Positions 26,059-35,722 of a stretch of 64,000 nucleotides of DNA are shown one piece after another (the first letter of the stretch is position 1; every line of letters begins with the position of its first letter). Under the pieces are notes generated by a model, which ran no database searches, was not told the origin of the DNA, and saw only the letters and a list, made by a program, of their open reading frames with translations. A program made the position numbers and the translations under genes. The stretch spans positions 186,001-250,000 of the forward strand of contig NZ_SNXB01000001.1 of the NCBI RefSeq assembly GCF_004362055.1, given 5' to 3'. The stretch comes from Flavobacterium sp. 245. Its GTDB lineage: Bacteria > Bacteroidota > Bacteroidia > Flavobacteriales > Flavobacteriaceae.

Positions 26059-28230
26059 TTATAAATTTTCTTTGATAAAGTTACTCATTTTATTATAAAG
26101 CTGAATTCTGGTATTCCCGCCAGAAATTCCATGGTCTTTATCTGGATAAATTTGAGAATCAAATTGTTTGTTTGCCTGAATCAAAGCTTCCATCATCTGC
26201 ATTGAATTTTGCACATGTACGTTATCATCTCCAGAACCGTGAATCAATAAAAACTTGCCTTTTAATTTTTCAACATGGTTTATAGGTGAGTTTTGATCAT
26301 ATCCGCTCGGATTTTCCTGAGGCGTCTGCATGTATCTTTCTGTGTAAACACTGTCATAGAATCTCCAGTTTGTAACCGGCGCAACAGCAATTGCCATTTT
26401 GAAAACATCATTTCCTTGAAAAATACAGTTCGAAGCCATAAATCCTCCGTAGCTCCAACCCCAGATACCAATTCTTGAAGCATCAACATACGGATAAGAA
26501 CCAATTACTTTTGCAGCATCAATTTGATCTTCAACTTCATATTTACCTAATTGTAATTGCGTTACTTTTTTGAAATCAGCGCCTTTATATCCAGTTCCTC
26601 TTCCGTCAACACAAGCAACAATATAACCTTGCTGTGTAAGCATCATGAACCAATATTCGTTAGAACTTCCCCATCCATTTACAACCTGCTGTGATCCTGG
26701 ACCAGAATACTGAATCATGAAAACTGGATACTTTTTTGAAGCATCAAAATCTTTTGGCTTCATAATCCATGCGTTCAATTCATTTCCTTTCGCTGTTTTT
26801 AAAACAAAAAATTCTTTTGAAGGAAGATTGTATCCTTTTAACTTATCAGCAAGAGCCTGATTGTTTTCTATAACCTGAATTTCTTTTCCAGCTTTTGCGT
26901 CGTTTAAAGTGTAAACCGTTGGCTGAGAAGCGCTAGAATAAGTATTTATGAAGTATTGGAAATTTGGGCTGAATGTCGCTTTATTTGTACCAATTTTATT
27001 CGTTAAAGCAACTTTGTTTTTTCCGTCTAATGAAATGCGGTAAACGGCTCTGTTGATAGAACCATTTTCTGTAGATTGGTAGAAAATAGTTTTAGTTTTT
27101 TCGTCGAAACCGTAGTATGAAGTCACTTCCCAGTTTCCTTTTGTAACCTGATTTTTAAGTTTTCCGGTTTTATCGTAAACATAAATATGATTAAATCCGT
27201 CTTTTTCGCTTGTCCAGATAAAACTATTGTCTTTTAAGAACGTCAAGTCATCTGTAACATCAACATAAGCTTTGTCCTTTTCGTTCAAAACTACTTTTGC
27301 AGCAGCTGTAGTTCCATCAATAAACAATAAATCTAAATTATCTTGGTGACGGTTTAAAACCTGAGCTGACAACACATTATTATCATTTGTCCATTGCATT
27401 CTTGCAATATAAAAATCATTGTAGCTTCCTAAATCAACTTTTTTTGAAGTACTTGCTACAGCATCAAAAATATGCAATGAAACTGCCGAATTTTTTTCTC
27501 CTGCTTTAGGATATTTAAACGTTTCAATCCCTGGATATAAATCTTTATGAAATATTGACATTGAAAACTCTGGAACCTGGCTTTCGTCAAAACGGATATA
27601 AGCTAATTTTTTGCTGTCTTTACTCCAGTCAAATGCCCGCACAAACGCAAACTCTTCTTCATAAACCCAGTCAGTAATACCATTTATAACCGCATTCTTC
27701 TTTCCGTCTGTTGTAATAGCAACCGATTTTTTTGAAGTAACATCATATATATAAAGGTTATTTTCTTTTGCGTAAGCAATTTTTGTTCCGTCTGGTGAGA
27801 AAGTTGGTTCCTGAATTTGGGAATCAACTAGTTTTGTCAAAGTATTTCCTGCAATATCATAGAGAAAATAATCAGCAGTAAAAGAGTGACGGAAAATCTT
27901 AGAAGAATTACAAGCAATTAAAATCTTTTTTTCAGAAGCATCAAAAGTGTAGGCGTCAATTCCGTCTGCAAGCTCTTTGAAGTTTTTTGTATCAATTAAA
28001 TTGGAAACTTTTTTTAGCGTTGCAAAATCATATAAATCAACCTGCATGCTTCTGCTTGCCTGATCGACATTTAAAACAGTATATTGATTGGTATTTTTTA
28101 AGGATTGCATCTGGTCCATTCCTTTAGCACGAAATGTACCTCCAAAAATGTTTTCGACAGTTATTTTCTGCTGTCCAAAAACCACCGCAGTTAAAAATAA
28201 AAGTACTGCAGTAAATTTACTTGTGTTCAT
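26059..28230 (-). CDS. Dipeptidyl peptidase IV, S9 family
   Basis: 723 residues: signal peptide, an eight-bladed beta-propeller (DPPIV N-terminal domain), then an alpha/beta-hydrolase domain. The catalytic triad is visible as Ser593 in GIWGWSYGGFM, Asp668 in HGSGDDNVH and His700 in PDKDHGIS. The Glu pair that binds the substrate amino end is present in the propeller as DWVYEEEFAF. It releases Xaa-Pro dipeptides from peptides in the periplasm or at the surface. The two POT transporters downstream would import its products. Confidence 0.96.
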   Translation of the reverse strand: MNTSKFTAVLLFLTAVVFGQQKITVENIFGGTFRAKGMDQMQSLKNTNQYTVLNVDQASRSMQVDLYDFATLKKVSNLIDTKNFKELADGIDAYTFDASEKKILIACNSSKIFRHSFTADYFLYDIAGNTLTKLVDSQIQEPTFSPDGTKIAYAKENNLYIYDVTSKKSVAITTDGKKNAVINGITDWVYEEEFAFVRAFDWSKDSKKLAYIRFDESQVPEFSMSIFHKDLYPGIETFKYPKAGEKNSAVSLHIFDAVASTSKKVDLGSYNDFYIARMQWTNDNNVLSAQVLNRHQDNLDLLFIDGTTAAAKVVLNEKDKAYVDVTDDLTFLKDNSFIWTSEKDGFNHIYVYDKTGKLKNQVTKGNWEVTSYYGFDEKTKTIFYQSTENGSINRAVYRISLDGKNKVALTNKIGTNKATFSPNFQYFINTYSSASQPTVYTLNDAKAGKEIQVIENNQALADKLKGYNLPSKEFFVLKTAKGNELNAWIMKPKDFDASKKYPVFMIQYSGPGSQQVVNGWGSSNEYWFMMLTQQGYIVACVDGRGTGYKGADFKKVTQLQLGKYEVEDQIDAAKVIGSYPYVDASRIGIWGWSYGGFMASNCIFQGNDVFKMAIAVAPVTNWRFYDSVYTERYMQTPQENPSGYDQNSPINHVEKLKGKFLLIHGSGDDNVHVQNSMQMMEALIQANKQFDSQIYPDKDHGISGGNTRIQLYNKMSNFIKENL

Positions 28231-28349
28231 TATAATTATTTTAAATATAAAAAGAGCCCAATTTTAGTAAAAAAAATAAACATAATACACATTTTAAGTG
28301 TTAAATGTTAAAAAAAATAACGATTGCGTACTTTCACAACTCAAATAGA

Positions 28350-28381
28350 TTGCAATCAAAACTCTTAAAATAGTATCTTTG
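28350..28381 (+). promoter_or_regulatory. Promoter of the HMG-CoA reductase gene
   Basis: TTG at 28350-28352, 21 nt, then TATCTTTG at 28374-28381. It fixes the start codon at 28411, since a GTG start at 28381 would be within the promoter. Confidence 0.65.
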
Positions 28382-28410
28382 TGCGCACAATATTATTTAA
28401 CACACTGAGA

Positions 28411-29724
28411 ATGAACAACGCTGTTGCCGGATTTTCTAAATTATCCAAAAAAGAAAAAATAAACTGGATCGCAAACGAATATTTTTCGACACCTGAAGAG
28501 GCTCTAAATATTATAAGAAATTACTGGAATTCAGACGAAAAGCTTCAGCAGCTTCATGATGAATTTATTGAAAACACAATTACCAATTTATATATTCCAC
28601 TTGGAGTTGCTCCTAATTTTTTGATTAATGGGAAATACAAAACCATCCCAATGGCAATTGAAGAAAGCTCTGTTGTTGCCGCAGCATCAAAAGCTGCAAA
28701 ATTCTGGGCAACACGCGGGGGATTTAAAACAACAATAATTAATACCGAAAAAATTGGCCAAGTGCATTTTACCTTCAATGGAAATGCCGAAAAACTACAT
28801 TCTTTTTTCGACCAAATTAAACCTAAATTTTTCTCTGAAACGCAGCCTATTACCAAAAATATGCAACAGCGCGGTGGCGGAATTTTAGACATCCAACTAA
28901 AAGACAAAAGAAATCTGCTTGAAAATTATTTTCAGCTTCATGCTACTTTTGAAACCAAAGACAGCATGGGTGCCAATTTCATCAATTCCTGTCTGGAACA
29001 ATTTGCTTCGACTTTAAAAGAGGAATTTCAAAACTCGGATTTATTTTCTGAAGAAGATACTCTTCAGGTAATCATGAGCATTTTATCTAATTATGTACCA
29101 CATTGTCTTGTAAGGGCCGAAGTTTCTTGCCCAATTGAAGACTTGTCTGAAAAACATATCACAAACCCGCAGGAATTTGCAGAACGTTTTGTACAAGCCG
29201 TTCAAATTGCCGAAGTAGAACCTTTTAGAGCCGTTACGCACAACAAAGGGATTATGAATGGTGTCGATGCCGTTGTTTTAGCAACCGGAAATGACTTTCG
29301 AGCAATCGAAGCCGGCGTTCATGCTTATGCATCGAGAAATGGTCAGTACTCAAGTTTGTCGCACGCAAAAATCGAAAACGGAATCTTTACTTTCTGGATC
29401 GAAATTCCTTTGGCTTTAGGAACAGTTGGAGGCTTAACTTCATTGCATCCGCTGGTAAAATTATGTTTAGAAATTCTTCAAAAACCTTCAGCAACTGAAT
29501 TAATGGAAATTACAGCAGTAGCAGGTCTGGCACAAAATTTTGCAGCATTGCGCTCCTTGACAACAACCGGAATTCAAGAGGGGCATATGAAAATGCATCT
29601 TAACAATATCATCAATCAGTTTGAAGCAACAAATGAAGAGCGACAGTTAATTAAAGCTCATTTCAAAAAAACGGCAGTTTCACACAGCGCTGTAGTTGAG
29701 TTTATCGAAAATTTAAGAAAATAA
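28411..29724 (+). CDS. Hydroxymethylglutaryl-CoA reductase, class II type
   Basis: 437 residues from the ATG at 28411. The upstream GTG at 28381 overlaps the -7 promoter box and is rejected. Motifs fit class II enzymes: PMAIEESSVVAAASKAAKF for the HMG-CoA site and THNKGIMNGVDAVVLATGND with catalytic Lys and Asp. A C-terminal part with the expected late His (HLNNIINQ or AHFKKTAVSHS) follows. It makes mevalonate from HMG-CoA in the cytosol. A GHMP kinase gene follows, supporting the mevalonate route to isoprenoids. Confidence 0.93.
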   Translation: MNNAVAGFSKLSKKEKINWIANEYFSTPEEALNIIRNYWNSDEKLQQLHDEFIENTITNLYIPLGVAPNFLINGKYKTIPMAIEESSVVAAASKAAKFWATRGGFKTTIINTEKIGQVHFTFNGNAEKLHSFFDQIKPKFFSETQPITKNMQQRGGGILDIQLKDKRNLLENYFQLHATFETKDSMGANFINSCLEQFASTLKEEFQNSDLFSEEDTLQVIMSILSNYVPHCLVRAEVSCPIEDLSEKHITNPQEFAERFVQAVQIAEVEPFRAVTHNKGIMNGVDAVVLATGNDFRAIEAGVHAYASRNGQYSSLSHAKIENGIFTFWIEIPLALGTVGGLTSLHPLVKLCLEILQKPSATELMEITAVAGLAQNFAALRSLTTTGIQEGHMKMHLNNIINQFEATNEERQLIKAHFKKTAVSHSAVVEFIENLRK

Positions 29725-29727
29725 TCA

Positions 29728-29806
29728 GGAGCTAATCCCGCTATTCGTTACAATCTTTTGTGCTGAACCCCAGCACAAAAGGATTTTCACTGCTATCGGG
29801 GCTAAA
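29728..29806. repeat. Compound inverted repeat between the mevalonate genes
   Basis: The inner stem AATCTTTTGTGCTG (29752-29765) pairs with CAGCACAAAAGGATT (29771-29785) with one bulged base. The outer part AGCTAATCCCG (29730-29740) pairs loosely with CGGGGCT (29797-29803). The unit ends 9 nt before the next ATG. I recall closely similar units in other Flavobacterium spacers, but cannot verify it here. Confidence 0.72.
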
Positions 29807-29815
29807 AAATCACGT

Positions 29816-30724
29816 ATGTCAACAACTTTTTACAGTAACGGAAAATTATTAATCTCTGGAGAATATTTAGTTTTAGACGGTGCAGATGCTTTTGCTTTGC
29901 CAACTAAATTTGGACAGAATTTAATTGTTGAAAATACAAAAGACAAAATCATTGATTGGAAAAGCTATGATTACGATGATGCGCTTTGGTTCGAAAACAC
30001 CATTTCATTTGATGAAATCATAAACAATACCGATTCAGAAATTGAAACTGTAAAAACAACGCTAATCAATATTCTTCACGAAGCCTATTTATTAAATCCG
30101 GACTTCATCAACAATTCAGAAGGATATAAAATCACGACAAACCTGACTTTTCCAAGAAAGTGGGGATTAGGAACTTCATCGACTTTGATTAATAATATCG
30201 CTCAATGGACAAGAATTAATGCTTTTACATTGCTGAAAAACAGTTTTGGCGGAAGTGGCTACGATATTGCTTGTGCTCAAAACGACACTCCTATTCTTTA
30301 TAAAATAGAAAACAACAATGTTCAACCAGTAGATTTTAATCCTGATTTTACAAAAAACATTTTCTTTGTTTATCTAAATAAAAAGCAGAACAGTAAAACC
30401 GCAATTCACGCATACAACACACACAAAGGTCAAAATTTAGTAAAAAGTGTTGCTGAAAACAACAAAATCACCAACACAATTTTACATTCTAAAACTCTAA
30501 AAGAATTTGCGCAGGCAATTGAAAGACATGAAAATCATTTAAGCAACATTCTTGAAATCCAAACGATAAAAGAAAAAGCTTTTCCTGATTTTAATGGCTC
30601 AATTAAGAGTCTTGGTGCGTGGGGAGGCGATTTTGTAATGGTCTTATCAAAAGAAAATCCTTTCGCTTATTTCCAGTCAAAGGGCTATGAAACCATTCTA
30701 ACTTATGAGGAAATGATTTTATAA
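29816..30724 (+). CDS. GYDIA-family GHMP kinase (mevalonate pathway)
   Basis: 302 residues. The N-terminal part NGKLLISGEYLVLDGADAFA is the GHMP substrate loop; the ATP loop is KWGLGTSSTLINNIAQW. The signature GGSGYDIACAQND gives the family its name. A C-terminal GHMP domain follows (GSIKSLGAWGGDFVMVL). It is probably a kinase for mevalonate or a phosphomevalonate; the exact step cannot be told from sequence alone. It lies 91 bp after the HMG-CoA reductase gene with a repeat hairpin between them. Confidence 0.88.
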   Translation: MSTTFYSNGKLLISGEYLVLDGADAFALPTKFGQNLIVENTKDKIIDWKSYDYDDALWFENTISFDEIINNTDSEIETVKTTLINILHEAYLLNPDFINNSEGYKITTNLTFPRKWGLGTSSTLINNIAQWTRINAFTLLKNSFGGSGYDIACAQNDTPILYKIENNNVQPVDFNPDFTKNIFFVYLNKKQNSKTAIHAYNTHKGQNLVKSVAENNKITNTILHSKTLKEFAQAIERHENHLSNILEIQTIKEKAFPDFNGSIKSLGAWGGDFVMVLSKENPFAYFQSKGYETILTYEEMIL

Positions 30725-30731
30725 CTTTCTC

Positions 30732-31166
30732 TTAGAAATTCGCTTTTTTATCGTCAGCAGGTTCTGATTGTAGATGACGGACTTTTTGATTCTCTATTTC
30801 ATTAGATTCGATAAGCGTGTTATGGAGACGCTCTGCCATCTTTTCTATACTATTATTAATAGAATCATAAACAAGTTCCATTCTGCGATGCTTTTCTTCT
30901 TTTACAGCTTTTAAAACATCTTCAACAAAACCTTTGTCGTATTTTTCAGCAACAGAGTCACGTGTGTTCGTTAATCTGATTACATAATCGTTACTTAAGA
31001 TCGTAACCTTGAAATGCTGTTCTTCATTGCTTAAATAGTATTTACCGCCTAATTCATCAACATTGATGTCGGTACTGCTTACTTTTAAAAGCTCAATGAT
31101 TATTCCATAAATATGATTCTCAATTTTGGAATAAACCCTTGGTTTTCTCCTAAAAATATTAAACAT
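30732..31166 (-). CDS. Conserved-looking cytoplasmic protein, unknown function
   Basis: 144 residues from the ATG at 31166 (FNIFRRKPRVYSKIENH); another ATG lies three codons upstream. No signal peptide or membrane segment. It has a compact N-terminal alpha/beta part (to about 85) and a long charged helix (about 85-135, VEDVLKAVKEEKHRRMELVYDS) likely to form a coiled coil. It is convergent with the GHMP kinase, 7 bp apart. I do not recognise a family. Confidence 0.68.
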   Translation of the reverse strand: MFNIFRRKPRVYSKIENHIYGIIIELLKVSSTDINVDELGGKYYLSNEEQHFKVTILSNDYVIRLTNTRDSVAEKYDKGFVEDVLKAVKEEKHRRMELVYDSINNSIEKMAERLHNTLIESNEIENQKVRHLQSEPADDKKANF

Positions 31167-31385
31167 AAAAAACATTAAACATCTGATTATTAAAGTACTT
31201 CGTCATTTTTCTCTCACTATTTTTTAAATACTATACAGACAAAATTTATTCTGTTTAAATAAAAATTTCGACAAATAAACTGTAATAATTTTAATATCCC
31301 AAATTTTTTAAATTATATTTCTATTATTCCTATATAATTTACAAAAAATGAAGCAATATGTCTTACAAAATTCAAAAAACACTAA

Positions 31386-31420
31386 ACAAAAAAACCCGAA
31401 ACACACAAAATGTTTCGGGT
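31386..31420 (-). terminator. Terminator of the ppiD-like gene
   Basis: ACCCGAAACA (31394-31403) / TGTTTCGGGT (31411-31420). The A-run before it (31388-31394) becomes a T-run on the minus strand. The rest of 31176-31390 is AT-rich and shows nothing else. Confidence 0.85.
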
Positions 31421-31446
31421 CTTATATTTTGATTTAATTACTAAAA

Positions 31447-33546
31447 CTAGTAGTTAAACTGTAATCTGTTATCTTCAATTTTAGCATTGCTTTTTAAAGC
31501 TGGCAAAACTCTGTTTGCATCAGATGCACTTTGAGCTTTTAGCTTAGCAACATACTCTGCATGATTAGCAATTGCAGGAGCTTTAACTGTGCTAACGTTT
31601 TTCACTACATAAACTCCAGTATTTCCTTCAATTGGAGCAGAAACTTTATTTGCTGCTAAAGCAAATGCATTTCCAACAACTTTAGGCTCTTGTCCAACTC
31701 CACCTGGTAAAACTGGGTTATCCATAGTAACATTAGTTGCTTGCTGAACCGCCACACCAGCACTCTTAGCCATAGCTTCGATTGTAGAACCAGTTAATTT
31801 AGCTTTTAAGATTTCAGCTTTTTTCTTGTTTTTCAAGATAGACTCAACATAAGGTCTAGCTAAAGTTACAGATACCAACCCTGATTTGTTTTCACTTTTG
31901 TATTGAGCGATTACGTGACCAATATTAGCTAATTCAAAACGTTTAACATCACCAATATTTGTTTCTTTGTCAAATGCCCATCTTACGATGTTACGTTGGT
32001 TTCCTAATGGACCAAATGCTTCGTCCATAGCTTTTGCAGTTACTGGAGCAGCAACTTTTAAACCTAATTCTTTTGCAGTTGCATTGAAATCTTTATCAGC
32101 AGCATCCATTTCAAATTTAGTTGCCAATGTAAATACTTTATCAGAAGTAGCTTCAGATGGCTCAATTTTTTGAGCAATTGTAGCTAAACGAATTCCGTCT
32201 TGTTTGTCAGTAATTTTGATAATGTGGAAACCGAAAGGAGTTTCAACCAATCCAACTTTACCAATTCCGTTGTTGAATACAAAATCATTGAATGGTTTTA
32301 CCATTTGGCCTTGACCAAAATATCCTAAATCTCCACCTTGCTGTGCAGACGAATCATCAGAGCTTGTAAAAGCAAGCATCATGAAACTATCTGGATTAGC
32401 CTGAACTTGTGCTAAAATTTCTTCAGCTTTAGCTTTTGCTTCTTCTTTAGTTCTTTTCTCTTTTTGGTTTGGTGTTTGAGAACCTTCGTAACCAATTAAA
32501 ATATGACTAGCTTTTGCGTTAACACCAGCTTTAAATCCTAAAGATTTAGAAATAGCGTAATATCTTCCGTAAACATATGGTCCGTAAATTGCTCCTGCAG
32601 GCAAACTGAATAATTTATCAGCATCAACAGCTGGCAAAGCATTTTTAGGAACATAAGTAGAATCGTAAGGAACATCAGAATTTGAGTTTACAAATTCTGC
32701 AATGTTTGTAGCGTTTTTAAAACCAGCTAAAGTATCATTTTTACCAGTTTTAGCATTGTAAACAACACTTCCGTTTAACAATCCTGTGATTTTAGCTTTA
32801 ATTTCAGCCTCGTCTTCTTTAGAAGCTTTGTCTTCAACTAAAACATATTGAATTTCACGAGTTTCATCCGCTTTGAATTTTTTCTCGTTTTTCTTCATAT
32901 AATCTACGATATCAGCATCAGAGATTTTTACATCACTATCTTTAATAGAAGAATACAAAGCTGCAGCATAACTAAAGTTTACTTTGTTAGCTTCCATTTC
33001 ATATTTCAACTTTCCTTCACTAGCAGTAGTGTAAAGTCCAGATTTGATTAATGTATTGTAGATTTGGAATTTTGCATTTAATTCAGCATCTTTTTCTTTT
33101 TGAGAAATATATTGTGCTGCTTCAGGATTAGTTTTAAAGTAATCTTTGAATTTAACAACATCAAACATTCCTGCTGCATTTAAAAACATTGGGTTTTTAC
33201 CAATATTTGGATCTGCTTTTAAAACTTCAAGTAAATGTTTTTCACCCACTCTCAATCCTAATTTATCAAATTGAGAAGATAATAAAGCGATTGAAACTTC
33301 TTGATCCCAAACTCTGTTTGCAGCTTCAGTGGAAGTAATTCCTTGACCACTTTTTTCAACATTACTAACTTTAACTCTAAAGTCTTCAAATGAAATATCT
33401 TTTCCGTCGATGCTTCCCACATCTTTTGAACTTTGACTAAATGTTCCTTTATTAAATAGATCTTGTATTATAAATGCAAATAATGCAAGTGCAATAACTC
33501 CTATCAATAAAGCGGAACGCTGTCTAATTTTTGCTAAAACTGCCAT
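31447..33546 (-). CDS. SurA/PpiD-like periplasmic peptidyl-prolyl isomerase
   Basis: 699 residues from the ATG at 33546 (AVLAKIRQRSALLIGVIALALFAFIIQDLF); the frame extends to a TTG at 33588, but that adds a polar leader. One N-terminal membrane anchor is followed by a SurA/PpiD N-terminal chaperone domain, a parvulin domain (about 335-455: ASHILIGYEGS, GGDLGYFGQGQMVKPFNDFVF, VETPFGFHIIKI) and a further periplasmic domain. It should help fold outer-membrane and secreted proteins. It is the last gene of a run of envelope genes on this strand. Confidence 0.92.
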   Translation of the reverse strand: MAVLAKIRQRSALLIGVIALALFAFIIQDLFNKGTFSQSSKDVGSIDGKDISFEDFRVKVSNVEKSGQGITSTEAANRVWDQEVSIALLSSQFDKLGLRVGEKHLLEVLKADPNIGKNPMFLNAAGMFDVVKFKDYFKTNPEAAQYISQKEKDAELNAKFQIYNTLIKSGLYTTASEGKLKYEMEANKVNFSYAAALYSSIKDSDVKISDADIVDYMKKNEKKFKADETREIQYVLVEDKASKEDEAEIKAKITGLLNGSVVYNAKTGKNDTLAGFKNATNIAEFVNSNSDVPYDSTYVPKNALPAVDADKLFSLPAGAIYGPYVYGRYYAISKSLGFKAGVNAKASHILIGYEGSQTPNQKEKRTKEEAKAKAEEILAQVQANPDSFMMLAFTSSDDSSAQQGGDLGYFGQGQMVKPFNDFVFNNGIGKVGLVETPFGFHIIKITDKQDGIRLATIAQKIEPSEATSDKVFTLATKFEMDAADKDFNATAKELGLKVAAPVTAKAMDEAFGPLGNQRNIVRWAFDKETNIGDVKRFELANIGHVIAQYKSENKSGLVSVTLARPYVESILKNKKKAEILKAKLTGSTIEAMAKSAGVAVQQATNVTMDNPVLPGGVGQEPKVVGNAFALAANKVSAPIEGNTGVYVVKNVSTVKAPAIANHAEYVAKLKAQSASDANRVLPALKSNAKIEDNRLQFNY

Positions 33547-33654
33547 TTTTATTATCGTTAATTTTATATTCAGTTTGCGAAAATACAATTATCTAGTTAA
33601 TAACAATACAACTAGCGTTTTATTTTCAACAATTTTTTTAATTATTAAAAAAAA

Positions 33655-34914
33655 TCAGTCTTTTATGGTCATTTTCACCAATTCGATTTTCTTATTTGTC
33701 GCCTCTTCGATCACAAAATGATAGTTATCGATTACAATATGATCACCTTTTTGCGGAATTTTCTTAGTAGAGTTCACAATAAATCCTCCTAAAGTTCCAT
33801 ACGAGTCTTCTTCAGGAATTTCTAATTTATAGGTTTCATTTAAATATTCTACATCTAATCGAGCAGAAAACAAATACTCACCTTCTCCTAATTCCTGTTC
33901 TAAAAGCTCTTCATCGAGATCATGCTCGTCTTCGATTTCTCCAAAAAGTTCCTCTACAATATCTTCTATGGTAACAATTCCAGAAGTTCCGCCGTATTCA
34001 TCTAACACCACGGCAACATTTTTTCTTTTTTTGATAAGAAGATTCAAAGCGTCTTTAATCAAAATTGTTTCTGGAACAAACTCAACCGTCATTAAAACAG
34101 ATTTAATTGTCGCTGGTTTTTTAAACAAATCAAAAGAATGCACATAACCCACAATATCGTCAAGCGAATTTTGGCTTACAACAATTTTAGAATAACCCGT
34201 TTCAATAAAAAGCGCTTTTAAGTCTGAAACACTATCAAATAGATCAATATCAACAATTTCCGTACGAGGTGTCATAATATCACGCGCTTTTACACCTGAG
34301 AATTCTAATGCATTCTGAAAAATCTGGATTTCAGAATCAACTTCTTCATCATCTTCCACAGAATTCATTTGTTCTGTAATATAATTTCCTAATTCCACCT
34401 TGCTAAAATACAACTGCACCTGATCGCCTTCTGTCTTAAAAAATTTCTTTAAAACAAAATCTGAGATCCAGATAAAAAAAGTTGAAATATAATAGAATAG
34501 CTTGTAGAAAATATAAGCCGGCACCGCAAAAAACTTGATTAAAGAATTTGCATAAATCTGAAAAAAAACTTTTGGAAGAAATTCGGCTGTTATCAAAACA
34601 ATAAAAGTCGAAAGCGCTGTTTGAACAAGCAAACTGGTCAAAGCAGAAAACTGAAATCCTAAACCAACAAAACATTGAAGAATTAAATCCCCCATGTAGA
34701 AGCCGTAAATTACAAGCGCAACATTATTGCCAATAAGCATTGCAGCAATAAACTTTGAAGGATTCTGAGTTAGTCTGGTTAATATTTTTGACAAAAAGTT
34801 ATCTTGCTTTTTCTCGATTTCAAGATAAATTTTATTAGAGGAAATAAAGGCAATTTCCATTCCCGAAAAAAAGGCTGATAGTATTAAACATAATATTATA
34901 ATACTAATTTCCAT
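33655..34914 (-). CDS. HlyC/CorC (CNNM-like) transporter with CBS domains
   Basis: 419 residues: a DUF21 membrane domain with four hydrophobic segments (to about 170), a CBS pair (about 195-320, MTPRTEIVDIDLFDS, then VVLDEYGGTSGIVTIEDIVEE), and a C-terminal CorC_HlyC domain (SYGTLGGFIVNSTKKIPQKGD). Members are linked to Mg or Co efflux or to other envelope roles; the ion is not certain here. It starts 2 bp after a small membrane protein gene, so they are co-translated. Confidence 0.93.
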   Translation of the reverse strand: MEISIIILCLILSAFFSGMEIAFISSNKIYLEIEKKQDNFLSKILTRLTQNPSKFIAAMLIGNNVALVIYGFYMGDLILQCFVGLGFQFSALTSLLVQTALSTFIVLITAEFLPKVFFQIYANSLIKFFAVPAYIFYKLFYYISTFFIWISDFVLKKFFKTEGDQVQLYFSKVELGNYITEQMNSVEDDEEVDSEIQIFQNALEFSGVKARDIMTPRTEIVDIDLFDSVSDLKALFIETGYSKIVVSQNSLDDIVGYVHSFDLFKKPATIKSVLMTVEFVPETILIKDALNLLIKKRKNVAVVLDEYGGTSGIVTIEDIVEELFGEIEDEHDLDEELLEQELGEGEYLFSARLDVEYLNETYKLEIPEEDSYGTLGGFIVNSTKKIPQKGDHIVIDNYHFVIEEATNKKIELVKMTIKD

Positions 34915-34916
34915 TT

Positions 34917-35111
34917 TTACTGTTTTTTATAATGATCGTAGAATTTCTTATTGTATTTTCTTCTGAAGAAAAACATAAAAACACTTACTCCTGCAATTAT
35001 AAAACTTAACCAAGGGTTTTCATTTGGCAAATTTAGCTTCGTAACTCCATCGTAAATAAAAGCAATTGCAATTACTAAATAAAGGTATTGTGTATATTTT
35101 GAAATTCCCAT
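34917..35111 (-). CDS. Small two-helix membrane protein, unknown function
   Basis: 64 residues: two hydrophobic segments (about 9-23 and 34-49) and a strongly basic tail (FFRRKYNKKFYDHYKKQ). It is tightly placed between lptC (9 bp) and the CorC-like gene (2 bp), which argues for a real gene. No family is recognised. Confidence 0.72.
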   Translation of the reverse strand: MGISKYTQYLYLVIAIAFIYDGVTKLNLPNENPWLSFIIAGVSVFMFFFRRKYNKKFYDHYKKQ

Positions 35112-35120
35112 ACTATTTTT

Positions 35121-35672
35121 TTATTCGTTCGATTCGATTTCGCCGCTTATTCGCTGCGAGTTAATCATTTTAAAATCCTTGCTAAAATCTATCCCCTGTC
35201 CGTTTGACACTCCTTTTGCATCTGTAAGCTTGAATTTTCTCTCTGTATAAAACCACTCATTTTTCTGATCGAAATAAAGCTGTTCAGTTTCTAAAATCTG
35301 TCCTGCCTCTGAAGTAATTTTTACTCTTCCCTGCAAATCTATTATTCCTGTATTTTTATAAGAAACAGCATAATTTGACCTGATAAAAGTACGCTTTTGT
35401 TTTTTATCGTATAAAGTAACATCAATTCCTTTTGGAAAATCTGTAAAAGGAAATTCAAGATTAGAATAATCCAACATTTTAGGACTTTTCAAAACACCCG
35501 TAATACGGCCAGAATCTGTGTATTTTATATTAACAGTGTCAGCGTCACTTCCCGGAACAAATTCTGCAAAATTGCTTCTCTGTACTTCCTTAAAATTACT
35601 TTCACACCCAAAAAACAGTGTCACAGCAAGAACTGTGACAGCGGTTCTAATATATCTTTTTGGTAAATTCAT
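35121..35672 (-). CDS. lptC: LPS export protein LptC, lipoprotein form
   Basis: 183 residues. An N-terminal signal with a lipobox-like VTLFFGCESN is followed by the LptC beta-jellyroll: IKYTDSGRITGVLKSPKMLDY, FPFTDFPKGIDVTLYDKK, SNYAVSYKNTGIIDLQGRVKITS and ILETEQLYFDQKNEWFYTE. LptC bridges the LPS transporter from the inner membrane through the periplasm. In Flavobacteria this gene sits in the order coaX, outer-membrane protein, lptC, as here. Confidence 0.9.
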   Translation of the reverse strand: MNLPKRYIRTAVTVLAVTLFFGCESNFKEVQRSNFAEFVPGSDADTVNIKYTDSGRITGVLKSPKMLDYSNLEFPFTDFPKGIDVTLYDKKQKRTFIRSNYAVSYKNTGIIDLQGRVKITSEAGQILETEQLYFDQKNEWFYTERKFKLTDAKGVSNGQGIDFSKDFKMINSQRISGEIESNE

Positions 35673-35722
35673 TTGCCAAAAGTAGTAAATTGTAATGAGC
35701 TTATAAAAATATAACTCAGGTA

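Noticed and set aside
28381..28410. GTG start for HMG-CoA reductase
   Set aside because: The G at 28381 is the last base of the TATCTTTG promoter box, so this codon is not in the mRNA.
33547..33588. 14-residue extension of the PpiD-like protein from a TTG
   Set aside because: It puts a basic polar leader before the membrane anchor. The ATG at 33546 gives the usual start.
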